A DNA stretch of 64,000 nt from Heminiphilus faecis (GCF_008728965.1 NZ_VSMC01000001.1:121511-185510), one strand, 5' to 3'; shown: positions 50,554 to 59,214, counted from the stretch's first letter. Numbers and translations: made by a program. Notes: a model not told the origin generated them from the sequence alone.

Positions 50554-50790
50554 TTATTTAGCCGTAACATAATCCACATATGCTTTGCACATATCCATCA
50601 AAGGCGCCACGTCAGCCCAGTCTTTGACTTCCGTACGCGCTTCCTTATACTCCTTTATAAAGTTTTTATAGTCCGGCAGTTCTTTACACCGACCATTTAT
50701 AACATGAGGTAAATCCCAAGCTGTGCCATTTTCATCATCTTTTTTGAAGTTATATCGAGCGGGGGTTAGAATGGTCTGTGAGTAACCTTT
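50554..50790 (-). pseudogene. 3' remnant of an unidentified gene
   Basis: An open frame of 78 codons ends at TAA 50554-50556 but has no start codon; an in-frame stop lies at 50791-50793. It reads TPARYNFKKDDENGTAWDLP, then a charged helical region (YKNFIKEYKEARTEVKDWAD) and a terminal helix. The composition is protein-like, and it looks like the C-terminus of a longer gene whose 5' part is lost. I do not recognise the family. Confidence 0.4.
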
Positions 50791-50816
50791 TCATGGCGTT
50801 AAAGATAGTCAAAACA

Positions 50817-50847
50817 TTTGAAATACTAAAAAAATCAACTACTTTTG
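50817..50847 (+). promoter_or_regulatory. Promoter of the CPBP protease gene
   Basis: TTTG (50817-50820) and TACTTTTG (50840-50847) are separated by 19 bases, a good Bacteroidetes -33/-7 pair. The ATG at 50880 is 32 bases downstream. Confidence 0.7.
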
Positions 50848-50879
50848 TAAGTTGAATAAGTAAACCAATCTCATTGGAA

Positions 50880-51653
50880 ATGATTTCATTATCGTCAAAA
50901 ACGGCAAAGATAATATACTCAATTATCGCAAGTGTCCTTCTCGTACTTGTTTGGAATAATGCATGGAAAGTAACAGCGTTATTGGATATTCAATCTTCTC
51001 TGCTCAATAAACTTGGTCGCGATTTAATCGTTATTCTTGCGGGTCTTCTACTTACAGCCATTATCATAAAACCAAAAGAGATATTCGCTTTTCTCGGATT
51101 AAACGGCAACATTGCCAAAGGACTTGGAATTGCGTTTCTATGTGTGCTGCCCCTATATATAATTTTCCTTTTTTTTGGCTCTTTCAATACAGACACCACA
51201 CTCTCTTTGATCTTACGAAAAAGTATACTTCCCGGTTTTAAAGAGGAGTTTGTATTCAGGGCGTTTATGTTCGGTATGCTTTTCCGATATGCAAAGACAG
51301 GATTCTTTTGGGCCGTTATATTGCCGGCGCTCTATTTCGGCTCCGTGCATCTTTATCAAGGACACGATGCCATTTCTGCACTCGCAGCCTTTGGTATAAC
51401 CTTTTTAGGCGCAATTTATTTCAGTTGGATGTATGTTGAATGGAATTTCAATCTGTGGGTTCCGGTCGGGTTACATATATTGATGAATGGCGCTTGGGTG
51501 ATATTTACAATGGAAGGGACAGAGGTTGCCGCCGGAGGCTTGATTTCAAATATAGTACGAGTAATCAGCATTCTCTTGGCGATTACCTTAACAATATGGT
51601 ATAAGAGGCATAACGCCACCAGAATTTTCAAATATCCGATCTGGCAATTTTAG
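50880..51653 (+). CDS. CPBP family intramembrane metalloprotease
   Basis: This 257-residue membrane protein has about eight helices and the CPBP (Abi) motifs: GFKEEFVFRAFMFG (EExxxR), FGSVHLYQGHD (conserved His) and GLHILMNGAW (His/Asn). The family includes CAAX-type prenyl proteases and bacteriocin self-immunity proteins. No bacteriocin is visible nearby. ATG 50880 is chosen over TTG 50874. The gap 51654-51833 behind it shows only an imperfect palindrome around GGGCATATGTGCCC and no gene. Confidence 0.88.
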   Translation: MISLSSKTAKIIYSIIASVLLVLVWNNAWKVTALLDIQSSLLNKLGRDLIVILAGLLLTAIIIKPKEIFAFLGLNGNIAKGLGIAFLCVLPLYIIFLFFGSFNTDTTLSLILRKSILPGFKEEFVFRAFMFGMLFRYAKTGFFWAVILPALYFGSVHLYQGHDAISALAAFGITFLGAIYFSWMYVEWNFNLWVPVGLHILMNGAWVIFTMEGTEVAAGGLISNIVRVISILLAITLTIWYKRHNATRIFKYPIWQF

Positions 51654-51833
51654 ATGTCACTCCTTATGAGTTGTATCTAAGCTCATAATTCAAATGCTAT
51701 GTCCTTGTGGGCATATGTGCCCTCACAACGGCATTTCTTTACTATAATACTCAACGTTACACATTTTCGGCGATATAAGCTGTACTCCGTTAGTAACATG
51801 AGCTGTTTTCTATGTTTTTTGGTTTAAACTTGC

Positions 51834-51864
51834 TTGTCAATCTATTGTGAAACGGCTAAATTTG
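51834..51864 (+). promoter_or_regulatory. Promoter of the GH43 gene
   Basis: TTG (51834-51836) and TAAATTTG (51857-51864) are 20 bases apart. The predicted start site lies after the GTG at 51847, which supports translation from ATG 51889. Confidence 0.7.
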
Positions 51865-51888
51865 TCATCATCACAATTTTTTGAAGTA

Positions 51889-52890
51889 ATGGTTCTAAAA
51901 AACATATTGATAACGGGTCTGTTAGCGGTCATAGCTCCGCTATGTATCAATGCAGGACAGAAAGAAGTATGTCACAATGTGCCACGCGATTCGATAGTGC
52001 TGAGCGACCCCGCAATTCTTGCCGACAGCACGACCCGGATGTACTACATGACCGGTACGGGAGGGAAACTTTGGAAGAGCAAAGATCTTGACCGATGGAG
52101 CGGCCCGTACGACGTAGCCGATACAGACCCCGCATCGTGGATGGGTCCACATCCCGCCATATGGGCTGCCGAACTGCATGAATATAAGGGGAAATACTAT
52201 TACTTCGCCACGTTTACCAATCCCGATGTAATAATCGATGAATACCGTGGCAACAAAATAGAACGCAGAGCCTGCCATGTACTTGTAAGCGACACCCCCG
52301 ACGGACCGTACCGCCCCATGGCTGACAAGACGTATCTTCCGGCCGACCGGCCGACTCTCGACGGCACATTCTGGGTTGACACCGACGGCAAGCCTTATAT
52401 GATATATTGCGGTGAATGGCTACAGAACTGGAACGGCACTATAGAGCGCATAAGACTGAAAGACGATCTTAGCGGCACAATAGGCGAGGGCGAGATTCTG
52501 TTCCGGGCGTTTGACTCACCGTGGAGCCGCGAGATTATAGACGGCAAAGAGAGCCCGAGCAAGGTCACCGACGGACCGTGGCTGTTCAGAACCGGCACAG
52601 GACGCTTGGGTATGTTGTGGACAAGCTGGATATATGACAAATACACACAAGGCGTGGCCTACTCCGAGTCAGGCACTCTCGACGGTCCGTGGATACAGCA
52701 GCAAGAACCGGTGACACCCCCTGACTTCGGTCATGGAATGCTCTTCAAGACCCTCGACGGCAAGTGGATGATGTCGGTACACAGCCATAAAAACATAAAC
52801 GGATATTATCACCGCGTGCCCCATCTCTTCGACGTGGACATATCGGGCGACAGACTCATCGTCAGTCCCGTTCCCCGCGGCTGTAAATGA
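51889..52890 (+). CDS. Glycoside hydrolase family 43
   Basis: This 333-residue protein has a signal peptide (ILITGLLAVIAPLCINA) and a five-bladed propeller typical of GH43. The candidate general base is in LSDPAILAD, the pKa-modulating Asp is in the LDGTFWVDTDGKPYMIYCG blade, and the late HGMLFKTLDGKWMM blade is also conserved. GH43 enzymes release arabinose, xylose or galactose from plant polysaccharides. No PUL partner genes are adjacent, so the natural substrate cannot be assigned. Confidence 0.85.
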   Translation: MVLKNILITGLLAVIAPLCINAGQKEVCHNVPRDSIVLSDPAILADSTTRMYYMTGTGGKLWKSKDLDRWSGPYDVADTDPASWMGPHPAIWAAELHEYKGKYYYFATFTNPDVIIDEYRGNKIERRACHVLVSDTPDGPYRPMADKTYLPADRPTLDGTFWVDTDGKPYMIYCGEWLQNWNGTIERIRLKDDLSGTIGEGEILFRAFDSPWSREIIDGKESPSKVTDGPWLFRTGTGRLGMLWTSWIYDKYTQGVAYSESGTLDGPWIQQQEPVTPPDFGHGMLFKTLDGKWMMSVHSHKNINGYYHRVPHLFDVDISGDRLIVSPVPRGCK

Positions 52891-52929
52891 CTGTTATAGT
52901 CACAAAAATTACGGTTACGCGCTCAATGA

Positions 52930-53205
52930 TTAATTTTCAAAAAGTTCGGAATGTGAGCCAAGACGCACCAGATCAATACTATCTGTATCAGGGTCAAACC
53001 ATATCAACAAAAAATCGCTCTCTATATGGCACTCCATATAGCCGGCATAGTTACCGGCAAGCATATGAGGATAATTTTCTGCAGGTATCGGTTCCTCATT
53101 CTGTAACAGTTTAAGTATCTTAAACAACTTTTCCAGCTTCCTCCGATTATTTCGGAAACGTTTGTAATCCTTCTTGTACCGTGTAGTCGGCCTTAGCTTC
53201 TTCAT
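52930..53205 (-). CDS. YafQ/RelE-family toxin
   Basis: This 91-residue basic protein matches YafQ-type mRNA interferases: LRPTTRYKKDYKRFRNNRRK at the N-terminus and HIESDFLLIWFDPDTDSIDL with a terminal LVRLGSHSELF, where the conserved histidine of YafQ is expected. It would cut mRNA on the ribosome. It overlaps its antitoxin gene by 4 bases. Confidence 0.9.
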   Translation of the reverse strand: MKKLRPTTRYKKDYKRFRNNRRKLEKLFKILKLLQNEEPIPAENYPHMLAGNYAGYMECHIESDFLLIWFDPDTDSIDLVRLGSHSELFEN

Positions 53206-53459
53206 AGGCCCATCGACTTCTCCATAGCTTCAATAGAAGACATATCCAAAGCCGGAGTATCGCGCAGCATTCCCGAACGCACCTCTTCCATCGCTTTAAG
53301 TGTTGCCTTGTTAGGAGTATGATAGGCGGCATCGATAAGCAGAGTCTCGACAAAATTATTAAGACTTCGGTTCTGGCATTTTGCCAATTCTTTAAGACGC
53401 TCAATCAGATCGACTGACAAACGGAAACTTTGGTTCTTTTTCTGAATCGCTACATCCAT
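53202..53459 (-). CDS. Ribbon-helix-helix antitoxin
   Basis: This 85-residue protein has an N-terminal RHH DNA-binding region (QSFRLSVDLIERLKELAKCQ followed by NRSLNNFVETLLIDAA) and a C-terminal tail that would wrap the toxin. The gene order antitoxin then toxin, with a 4-base overlap, is standard for type II systems. A perfect palindrome just upstream is the likely autoregulatory operator. Confidence 0.88.
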   Translation of the reverse strand: MDVAIQKKNQSFRLSVDLIERLKELAKCQNRSLNNFVETLLIDAAYHTPNKATLKAMEEVRSGMLRDTPALDMSSIEAMEKSMGL

Positions 53460-53461
53460 GG

Positions 53462-53482
53462 TTGTAATATTTTATATTACAA
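53462..53482. promoter_or_regulatory. Toxin-antitoxin operator palindrome
   Basis: TTGTAATAT (53462-53470) and ATATTACAA (53474-53482) are perfect 9-base arms around TTT, only 3 bases upstream of the antitoxin start codon at 53459. The position and shape fit binding by an RHH dimer pair. A related AT-rich sequence follows at 53491-53510. Confidence 0.75.
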
Positions 53483-53567
53483 AATTAATCATTTTATATT
53501 ATAAATACAACATATCTGCATTACATGTTCCATAAACTCATCAACTTGTTCGCATTTTTTATTTTTC

Positions 53568-53632
53568 TTAGATACTTTGATTTCGGCATTATAGAATATT
53601 TTGCATTGCTCTCGACTTATTTGTATCTTTGC
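53568..53632 (+). promoter_or_regulatory. Repeated promoter module, copy C (before the steroid operon)
   Basis: The module begins TTAGATAC and ends CTCGACTTATTTG followed by TATCTTTGC. The -7 box TATCTTTG (53624-53631) has a TTTG 20 bases upstream (53600-53603). It corresponds to the modules at 36314-36380 and 61215-61281 but has lost the clear hairpin. ATG 53650 is 19 bases after the box. Confidence 0.75.
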
Positions 53633-53649
53633 TAATAAACCGTTACGCG

Positions 53650-54423
53650 ATGGAAATAAACGCCAGCATATTCAACGATTTTCTGATTGCTATGACTGCT
53701 ACGGCCGTAGTAGTTTTCGTGGCGCTTCACTTTGTCGAGGCGGGTTACGGCATGATGTATACCAAACGGTGGGGTCCGGCAATCAACAACCGCCTCGGAT
53801 GGGTACTCATGGAGGCTCCGGTATTTGTAGTCATGCTGTTGTTGTGGGCTTTCTCGCAACGACGTGCCGAAACAGCCCCGGTGGTTATGTTTCTGTTATT
53901 CGAACTGCACTACTTTCAGCGGTCATTCATCTTCCCTCTTCTTATCAGAAGCAACGGCCATATGCCTTTGTCAATAATACTTATGGGCGTCACGTTCAAC
54001 GTACTTAACGCTCTGATGCAGGGCGGATGGATATTTTATATATCACCGGCAGGGCTCTATCAGGATTCTTGGCTTTGGTCATGGCAGTTTATCACAGGCA
54101 CAGCCGTATTCTTCGCCGGCATGTACATAAACATAGACAGCGACCGCATAATACGCAATCTCAGACAACCCGGCGACCGCCGCCATTACATACCCCGCGG
54201 TGGAATGTTCCGCTACGTCTCGTCGGCCAATTACTTCGGCGAATTTGTCGAATGGACAGGCTTTGCCATACTTACATGGTCGTGGGCCGGAGCAGTCTTC
54301 GCTCTATGGACCTTCGCTAATCTCGCTCCGCGAGCCGGCAAGATACATGACCGCTACACCCGCGAGTTCGGCGAGCAATTCACGTCACTGCGTCTGCATC
54401 GTATAATACCGTATATCTACTGA
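53650..54423 (+). CDS. 3-oxo-5-alpha-steroid 4-dehydrogenase (5-alpha-reductase) family protein
   Basis: This 257-residue membrane protein has six or more helices and the SRD5A/DUF1295 C-terminal core: YINIDSDRIIRNLRQPGD, YIPRGGMFRYVSSANYFGEF and a C-terminal segment RYTREFGEQF-SLRLHRIIPYIY. The conserved GMFRYVSSANYFGE stretch is the NADPH/steroid region of 5-alpha-reductases. The human-like family members reduce the delta-4 bond of 3-oxo steroids to the 5-alpha product. It is the first gene of a four-gene operon of oxidoreductases, and its start is set by promoter module C. Confidence 0.87.
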   Translation: MEINASIFNDFLIAMTATAVVVFVALHFVEAGYGMMYTKRWGPAINNRLGWVLMEAPVFVVMLLLWAFSQRRAETAPVVMFLLFELHYFQRSFIFPLLIRSNGHMPLSIILMGVTFNVLNALMQGGWIFYISPAGLYQDSWLWSWQFITGTAVFFAGMYINIDSDRIIRNLRQPGDRRHYIPRGGMFRYVSSANYFGEFVEWTGFAILTWSWAGAVFALWTFANLAPRAGKIHDRYTREFGEQFTSLRLHRIIPYIY

Positions 54424-54425
54424 CA

Positions 54426-55655
54426 ATGAAAAAAGACAATTCTCTACTCTTCACCGAAGGTCGCATCGGTCCGGTGTCACTCCGCAACAGGACCATACGC
54501 TCAGCTGCATTTGAAGGTATGGCCGATGGAAACAGTCCTACCCGCATGCTCAAGGACTACCATGTATCGGTAGCCGAAGGAGGTGTGGGCATGACCACGC
54601 TCGCATATGCTTCCGTGACCCGCAACGGGCTGTCATTTCCGAGTCAGCTGTGGATGCGGCCGGAGATAATACCGGCACTCCGCGACATAACCGACTCCAT
54701 ACACGCTGCCGGAGCCAAAGCGTCGATACAGCTCGGACACTGCGGCAATATGTCGCACAGATCGACGGCAGGCGAGACCCCCATATCGGCTTCAGGACGC
54801 TTCAACATATACTCGCCCACCCCGGTAAGAAAAATGCGCGACGACGAGATAATAGCCATGAGCAAATCTTTCGGCGAGGCGGTGCGCATGGCTCGTGACG
54901 CAGGCATGGACTGCGTGGAGATACACGCGGGCCACGGCTACCTGATAAGCCAGTTTCTGTCACCATACACCAATCACCGCCGCGACCGTTGGGGCGGTTC
55001 TCTCGACAACCGCATGCGCTTCATGAAGCTGTGCATGAATGAGGTGATGGAAGCGGCAGGCAGCGACACAGGCGTGGTGGTTAAGATGAACATGCGTGAC
55101 GGCTTCAAGGGAGGCATGGAACTTGACGAAACCCTCACCGTAGGCCGCGAGCTTGAACGCCTCGGCGTGCATGCACTGGTACTCTCCGGCGGCTTCGTGA
55201 GCAAGGCTCCCATGTATGTCATGAGGGGCGAGATGCCGATTAAAGCACTCACCCACTACATGGACTCTCGGTGGCTGAAATACGGCGTAAAGATGTTTGG
55301 CCGCATGATGATACCGAGCGTACCCTATAAGGAGTGCTATTTTCTTGATGACGCCAAGATATTTCGCCGTGAGTTACGGCTGCCCCTAATATATGTAGGC
55401 GGATGTTCGACCCGACAGAGTATCGACCGGGTACTTGACGAAGGGTTTGAGTTCGTGCAGATGGGCCGCGCGCTGCTGACCATGCCCGATTTTGTCAACC
55501 ACATGCGCGACGGGCTTGAGTCATCGGGGTGCGAGCACGTCAACTACTGCATAGGACGCATGTATTCGCGGGAGATGGCATGTCATAAGTGCGTCAACGA
55601 CCTTCCGCCGGCTCTACGACGCGAAATCGATACCATAAAATCACGTCAGCGATGA
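54426..55655 (+). CDS. NADH:flavin oxidoreductase (Old Yellow Enzyme family), candidate 5-beta-reductase
   Basis: This 409-residue TIM-barrel flavoenzyme has OYE hallmarks: LRNRTIRSAAFEGMAD, IQLGHCGNMSHRS, and VEIHAGHGYLISQFLSPYTN followed by HRRDRWGGSLDNRMRF. A cysteine-rich end (CEHVNYC, then ACHKC) may bind an iron-sulfur cluster as in 2,4-dienoyl-CoA reductase/BaiCD types. Reported Bacteroidetes 5-beta-reductases for bile acids and steroids are of this kind and are co-encoded with a 5-alpha-reductase. The specific stereochemistry is inferred from context only. It starts 2 bases after the 5-alpha-reductase stop and overlaps the next gene by ATGA. Confidence 0.87.
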   Translation: MKKDNSLLFTEGRIGPVSLRNRTIRSAAFEGMADGNSPTRMLKDYHVSVAEGGVGMTTLAYASVTRNGLSFPSQLWMRPEIIPALRDITDSIHAAGAKASIQLGHCGNMSHRSTAGETPISASGRFNIYSPTPVRKMRDDEIIAMSKSFGEAVRMARDAGMDCVEIHAGHGYLISQFLSPYTNHRRDRWGGSLDNRMRFMKLCMNEVMEAAGSDTGVVVKMNMRDGFKGGMELDETLTVGRELERLGVHALVLSGGFVSKAPMYVMRGEMPIKALTHYMDSRWLKYGVKMFGRMMIPSVPYKECYFLDDAKIFRRELRLPLIYVGGCSTRQSIDRVLDEGFEFVQMGRALLTMPDFVNHMRDGLESSGCEHVNYCIGRMYSREMACHKCVNDLPPALRREIDTIKSRQR

Positions 55656-56434
55656 GCATAGCTTTGGTAACGGGGGCATCATCGGGCATAGGGTTTGAAT
55701 TTTGCTGGCAGCTTGCCGATTTGGCATATGACATTGTTGCGGTCAGCAACAGGCCTGATGACCTTCAACGGTGTGCGGCCGAGATTGAGAATAGGTGGGG
55801 AGTCAAGGTGACCACATACTGCCTCGACCTTGCCTCGGCCGACGCCGCCGAAAAGTTGCTGGCATTTGTAGACGAAAAAGATCTCATACCTGAAATTGTA
55901 ATAAACAATGCCGGCATATTTGACTTCAAGAGAGTGGCTCATATGCCGCCCGCCCACATTGACGCTTATATCGACCTGCACATGAGGACCATGACCCACA
56001 TATGCCGCTTGTTCGGCGGCTTGATGTCAGCCAATGGCGGCGGATGCATACTTAACATGTCGTCCATGTCGTGCTGGATGCCAATGCCGGGAATAGCCAT
56101 GTACAGTGCCACGAAAGCCTACATAAGGGCATTCTCTCGGGCCTTCCGCATAGAGATGAAGGACTATGATGTATCGGTAACCGTAGCCTGTCCGGGAGGC
56201 ATAGCCACTGACCTTTTCGGACTTCCCAAGCGGCTGCAACGGCTCGGCACAAAAGTGGGAGCGCTCTACACGCCGCAGAAGTTTGTGCGCAAGGCCTTGA
56301 AGCGGACATTGGCGGGTAAGGCGCAGTATATCAACGGCGTTATGAACCGGCTGGCCATACCGGCCGTGGCCTCCCTACCCGAATGGGCACGTGTACTGAT
56401 CAGGAAAAAACTCCTTGATAGAATCGACCGATGA
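55652..56434 (+). CDS. Short-chain dehydrogenase/reductase (candidate hydroxysteroid dehydrogenase 1)
   Basis: This 260-residue classical SDR has the cofactor motif TGASSGIGF, NNAGIF, a catalytic Ser in NMSSMSC and Tyr-x3-Lys in YSATKAYIRAF, followed by ACPGGIATDLF. The absence of an acidic residue at the end of strand 2 with NRPDD nearby leaves cofactor choice unclear. In this operon it is a natural candidate for 3-oxo/3-hydroxy interconversion of bile acids or steroids. It overlaps both neighbours by ATGA, indicating tight coupling. Confidence 0.87.
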   Translation: MSIALVTGASSGIGFEFCWQLADLAYDIVAVSNRPDDLQRCAAEIENRWGVKVTTYCLDLASADAAEKLLAFVDEKDLIPEIVINNAGIFDFKRVAHMPPAHIDAYIDLHMRTMTHICRLFGGLMSANGGGCILNMSSMSCWMPMPGIAMYSATKAYIRAFSRAFRIEMKDYDVSVTVACPGGIATDLFGLPKRLQRLGTKVGALYTPQKFVRKALKRTLAGKAQYINGVMNRLAIPAVASLPEWARVLIRKKLLDRIDR

Positions 56435-57246
56435 ATACCGACGGAGTATACATAGTCACCGGAGCTACAGGCGGAATAGGACGGGCCATAACAAAGGCAC
56501 TGGCGGCGCGAGGATGCAGGGTGGTGCTTGCCTGCCGTAATACCGACAAAGCCGAGCGCTTTATCAACGAACCCGACAGCGGGGGCATGGACTGCGATAT
56601 ACTGCCTGTAGACCTGTCATCGCTGTCATCGGTACGCGAGGCGGCAGTGGAGGCAGCCTCACGCCATTACAAAATAAACGCGCTTATAAACAATGCAGGC
56701 ACTATGCCCGGAAGACTTACAATCACCGATGACGGTTATGAAGAGGCCACACAAACCAATTTTATAGCAACCGCCCTTTTTTCACGGTTGCTTGCTCCGT
56801 TAATTTCCACAGGCGGTTCCGTAGTGTTTACAACGTCAATGACACGGCACATAGTAAAGTTACGAACCGACTGGCTCGACAGAGCCGTCTCCCGTCACGG
56901 ACGCTTCACCACCTACGGCAGAAGCAAGCTTATGCTGACGCATTTCGCCCTCGACTTTGCCGACGAACTGAAACCGAGAGGCATAAGAGTAAACTGTTCC
57001 GATCCCGGCATCGTGGACTCGTCAATAATAACAATGGATAATACAATTGTGAATTATTTAAGCGACAGGTTGTTTCGTCCGCTGATATCGACACCTGCAC
57101 AAGGCGCCGAACCCGTCATGACAGCTCTAAAAAGCCGTCTTACAGGCTGTATATTCACCCGCCGTGGAGTAAACCATATACCGAAGTCGTACATGCACAA
57201 TCCGTTGCACGCACTGCCTGCGTCAGCCATCAAAGACCTTATGTAA
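56431..57246 (+). CDS. Short-chain dehydrogenase/reductase (candidate hydroxysteroid dehydrogenase 2)
   Basis: This 271-residue SDR has TGATGGIGRAI with CRNTDKAE (arginine favouring NADP), NNAGTMPGR, a Ser in TTSMTRH and Tyr-x3-Lys in YGRSKLMLTHFA, then NCSDPGIVDSS. It resembles retinol-dehydrogenase/WWOX-like SDRs that act on hydrophobic alcohols. As the fourth gene of the operon it may handle a second hydroxyl position or the reverse stereochemistry. It is convergent with tatD and overlaps it by 8 bases. Confidence 0.87.
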   Translation: MNTDGVYIVTGATGGIGRAITKALAARGCRVVLACRNTDKAERFINEPDSGGMDCDILPVDLSSLSSVREAAVEAASRHYKINALINNAGTMPGRLTITDDGYEEATQTNFIATALFSRLLAPLISTGGSVVFTTSMTRHIVKLRTDWLDRAVSRHGRFTTYGRSKLMLTHFALDFADELKPRGIRVNCSDPGIVDSSIITMDNTIVNYLSDRLFRPLISTPAQGAEPVMTALKSRLTGCIFTRRGVNHIPKSYMHNPLHALPASAIKDLM

Positions 57247-57826
57247 ACAGTCTGTCGGCCAACGTAGGGTCAAAATGAGGAAAACCGGCGGAGATTTCTG
57301 CTGCCATAAGCCGGCTCCCGTCGCTTTCGGCAAGAAGACGGTCAATCGGTATCACCGCTGCCGACATAGGGTTGTAGCGTTCGCCGAGCGACAGATAAAA
57401 CCCCTGCCGGATCAATGCCTCTGCAAGTTGTGGCTTTCCGCGGAAGCCGTGTATGATCCACGGCATTGTAGGCTTAAGTTCTTTTTTTAACGCTATCATC
57501 TGCTGATGCGCTTTTACGACATGCAATATGACAGGCAGGCCGAACTCCTCGCTTATAGCGGCCTGTCGGCGAAATATACGGTCCTGTACGTCAAGCGGAG
57601 CGCCGGCGATGCCGTCAAGTCCGCATTCGCCTACAGCCGCTATAAGTCCGCTACGGGCAAGCGTGAGGGTCACATCAAGATATTTGTCAACCGAGGGTGA
57701 AAGTGTATCCCACGGATGTACCCCAGCCGAGTATATCATGTCGGGCCGCATAGGGGTCGCGAAGTCATAGTTTATTATGGCTCCGTGGCGCGACAGGTCA
57801 TGGGTATGTATGTCTGTGATCTTCAT
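57239..57826 (-). CDS. TatD family hydrolase
   Basis: This 195-residue metal-dependent hydrolase starts with the TatD metal motif DIHTHDL, has GVHPWDT, GECGLDG and [13 protein letters not shown], and the late WIIHGFRG (metal histidine) and ESDGSRL segment. Members act as 3'-5' DNases. It is shorter than the usual 260 residues, a form common in Bacteroidales. It is translationally coupled to yidD (4-base overlap). Confidence 0.88.
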   Translation of the reverse strand: MKITDIHTHDLSRHGAIINYDFATPMRPDMIYSAGVHPWDTLSPSVDKYLDVTLTLARSGLIAAVGECGLDGIAGAPLDVQDRIFRRQAAISEEFGLPVILHVVKAHQQMIALKKELKPTMPWIIHGFRGKPQLAEALIRQGFYLSLGERYNPMSAAVIPIDRLLAESDGSRLMAAEISAGFPHFDPTLADRLFT

Positions 57827-58053
57827 GGCACCGGGTCATATCCGCTTCCTCCCCACGGATGGCAACGTGCTATGCGTTTCAGAGCGAGCCACATGCCTTT
57901 AAAAGGTCCGTGCTTACGCAGAGCCTCAATAGCATATTGGCTGCATGTGGGAGTATAGCGACACGCCGGCGGCATATGCGGAGAAATGGCGCCTTGATAA
58001 AAGCGTATGGGCAATACAAGCAGGTCAGTCAGCAGACGGCGCATCATCGGCAT
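57823..58053 (-). CDS. yidD: Membrane protein insertion efficiency factor YidD
   Basis: This 76-residue protein has the YidD signature: [20 protein letters not shown], then [20 protein letters not shown] and [17 protein letters not shown], with three conserved cysteines. It assists membrane insertion alongside YidC. It overlaps rnpA by 29 bases and tatD by 4. Confidence 0.95.
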   Translation of the reverse strand: MPMMRRLLTDLLVLPIRFYQGAISPHMPPACRYTPTCSQYAIEALRKHGPFKGMWLALKRIARCHPWGGSGYDPVP

Positions 58054-58459
58054 CTGTTGTTTTGAGAATAGAGTCGCTTATGCGCGACAATATCTTTTTT
58101 ACTGCATCCTCTATGCGGCGATAGGGCTGCAGAGTATCGGATACGAATATGAACGCTATGTCAAGCGGCAATGTCGTCGTATCGGGAAGAATAGCGCGGT
58201 GAAGCCTGTATGCCTCGCGTATGCGTCGGCGCATAGCCACCCGGTCGACGGCATGACGGAGTCTTTTCTTAGGTACCGACACAAGAAAGCGGGTGCCGCC
58301 GGCCCTTGTTCCGTCGAGCCGCCACACCGCTCTTACAGGAAAAGCCATAACGCCCGCTATCCCCGGTTTATGGGAAAAGAGGGCGTCTATGGCTGATACG
58401 GAGCGTAATTTTTCGCGCTTATATAGACGATGTGATGTCACGTCAATTGTTTTGAGCAT
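58025..58459 (-). CDS. rnpA: Ribonuclease P protein component
   Basis: This 144-residue basic protein has FxxxxR-type RNase P features: [35 protein letters not shown] and [11 protein letters not shown]. It assists the RNase P RNA in removing tRNA 5' leaders. Unlike in many bacteria it is not next to rpmH here but between hemD and yidD, the standard Bacteroidales arrangement. Confidence 0.95.
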   Translation of the reverse strand: MLKTIDVTSHRLYKREKLRSVSAIDALFSHKPGIAGVMAFPVRAVWRLDGTRAGGTRFLVSVPKKRLRHAVDRVAMRRRIREAYRLHRAILPDTTTLPLDIAFIFVSDTLQPYRRIEDAVKKILSRISDSILKTTDADDAPSAD

Positions 58460-59192
58460 CCTCCTTGAGGAAGAGGTCGAGAGCGGCCGTCATCGAGGGC
58501 GCTTTAACCGAAGGTGCCTCCATGTCAAGACGCAGTCCGGCGTTGCGTACGGCTTGAGCCGTAGTAGTGCCGAAGCATCCGATCTTGATCTCATCCTGCT
58601 TGAACTTTGGGAAATTTTTAAGCAGAGAGTCGATACCCGACGGACTGAAGAAGAGCAGCATATCGTAATCGAAAGGTTCGTCAGGACCGAAGTCATTGCT
58701 CACAGTGCGGTACATGACCGCCTTCGTATAATTTATATTGTTGTGGTCGAGGATATTAAGATCTTCCTTATGTACATTGCTCACGGCATACAGATAACGT
58801 TCTTTATTATGCTTGAGCAAATAAGGCAGAAGGTCATCGAGTTTGCCGGTATTGACAAAGAATATCTTGCGCTTGCGATACACTATATATTTCTGAAGAT
58901 AATTGGCTATTGCCTCGGTAGTACAGAAATACTTCATGGTATCGGGTACAGCATAGCGCATCTCCTCACAAAGGCGAAAGAAATGATCTACGGCAGTACG
59001 TGCGGTAAAGATAATCGCTGTAAAGTCAGGAATGGATATTCGGGATTGACGAAATTCTTTAGCGCTCAGGCCCTCAACCTTTATGAAAGGACGAAATTCA
59101 ATCTCGACACCGTATTTTTCCGCAATTTCGTAGTAGGGCGATTTTTCTGATGTAGGTTTCGGCTGCGAAACAAGTACTTTTTTAACTTTCAC
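58443..59192 (-). CDS. hemD: Uroporphyrinogen-III synthase
   Basis: This 249-residue protein has the two-domain HemD layout: KVLVSQPKPTSEKSPYYEIA, DFTAIIFTARTAVDHFF and DMLLFFSPSGIDSLLKNF with IGCFGTTTAQAVRNAGL. It cyclises hydroxymethylbilane with ring D inversion in tetrapyrrole synthesis. In this group, which often lacks a complete haem pathway, the gene can serve sirohaem or other needs. It overlaps rnpA by 17 bases. Confidence 0.85.
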   Translation of the reverse strand: MKVKKVLVSQPKPTSEKSPYYEIAEKYGVEIEFRPFIKVEGLSAKEFRQSRISIPDFTAIIFTARTAVDHFFRLCEEMRYAVPDTMKYFCTTEAIANYLQKYIVYRKRKIFFVNTGKLDDLLPYLLKHNKERYLYAVSNVHKEDLNILDHNNINYTKAVMYRTVSNDFGPDEPFDYDMLLFFSPSGIDSLLKNFPKFKQDEIKIGCFGTTTAQAVRNAGLRLDMEAPSVKAPSMTAALDLFLKEDAQNN

Positions 59193-59214
59193 TCTATGAA
59201 CAACTTGTGTAAGA

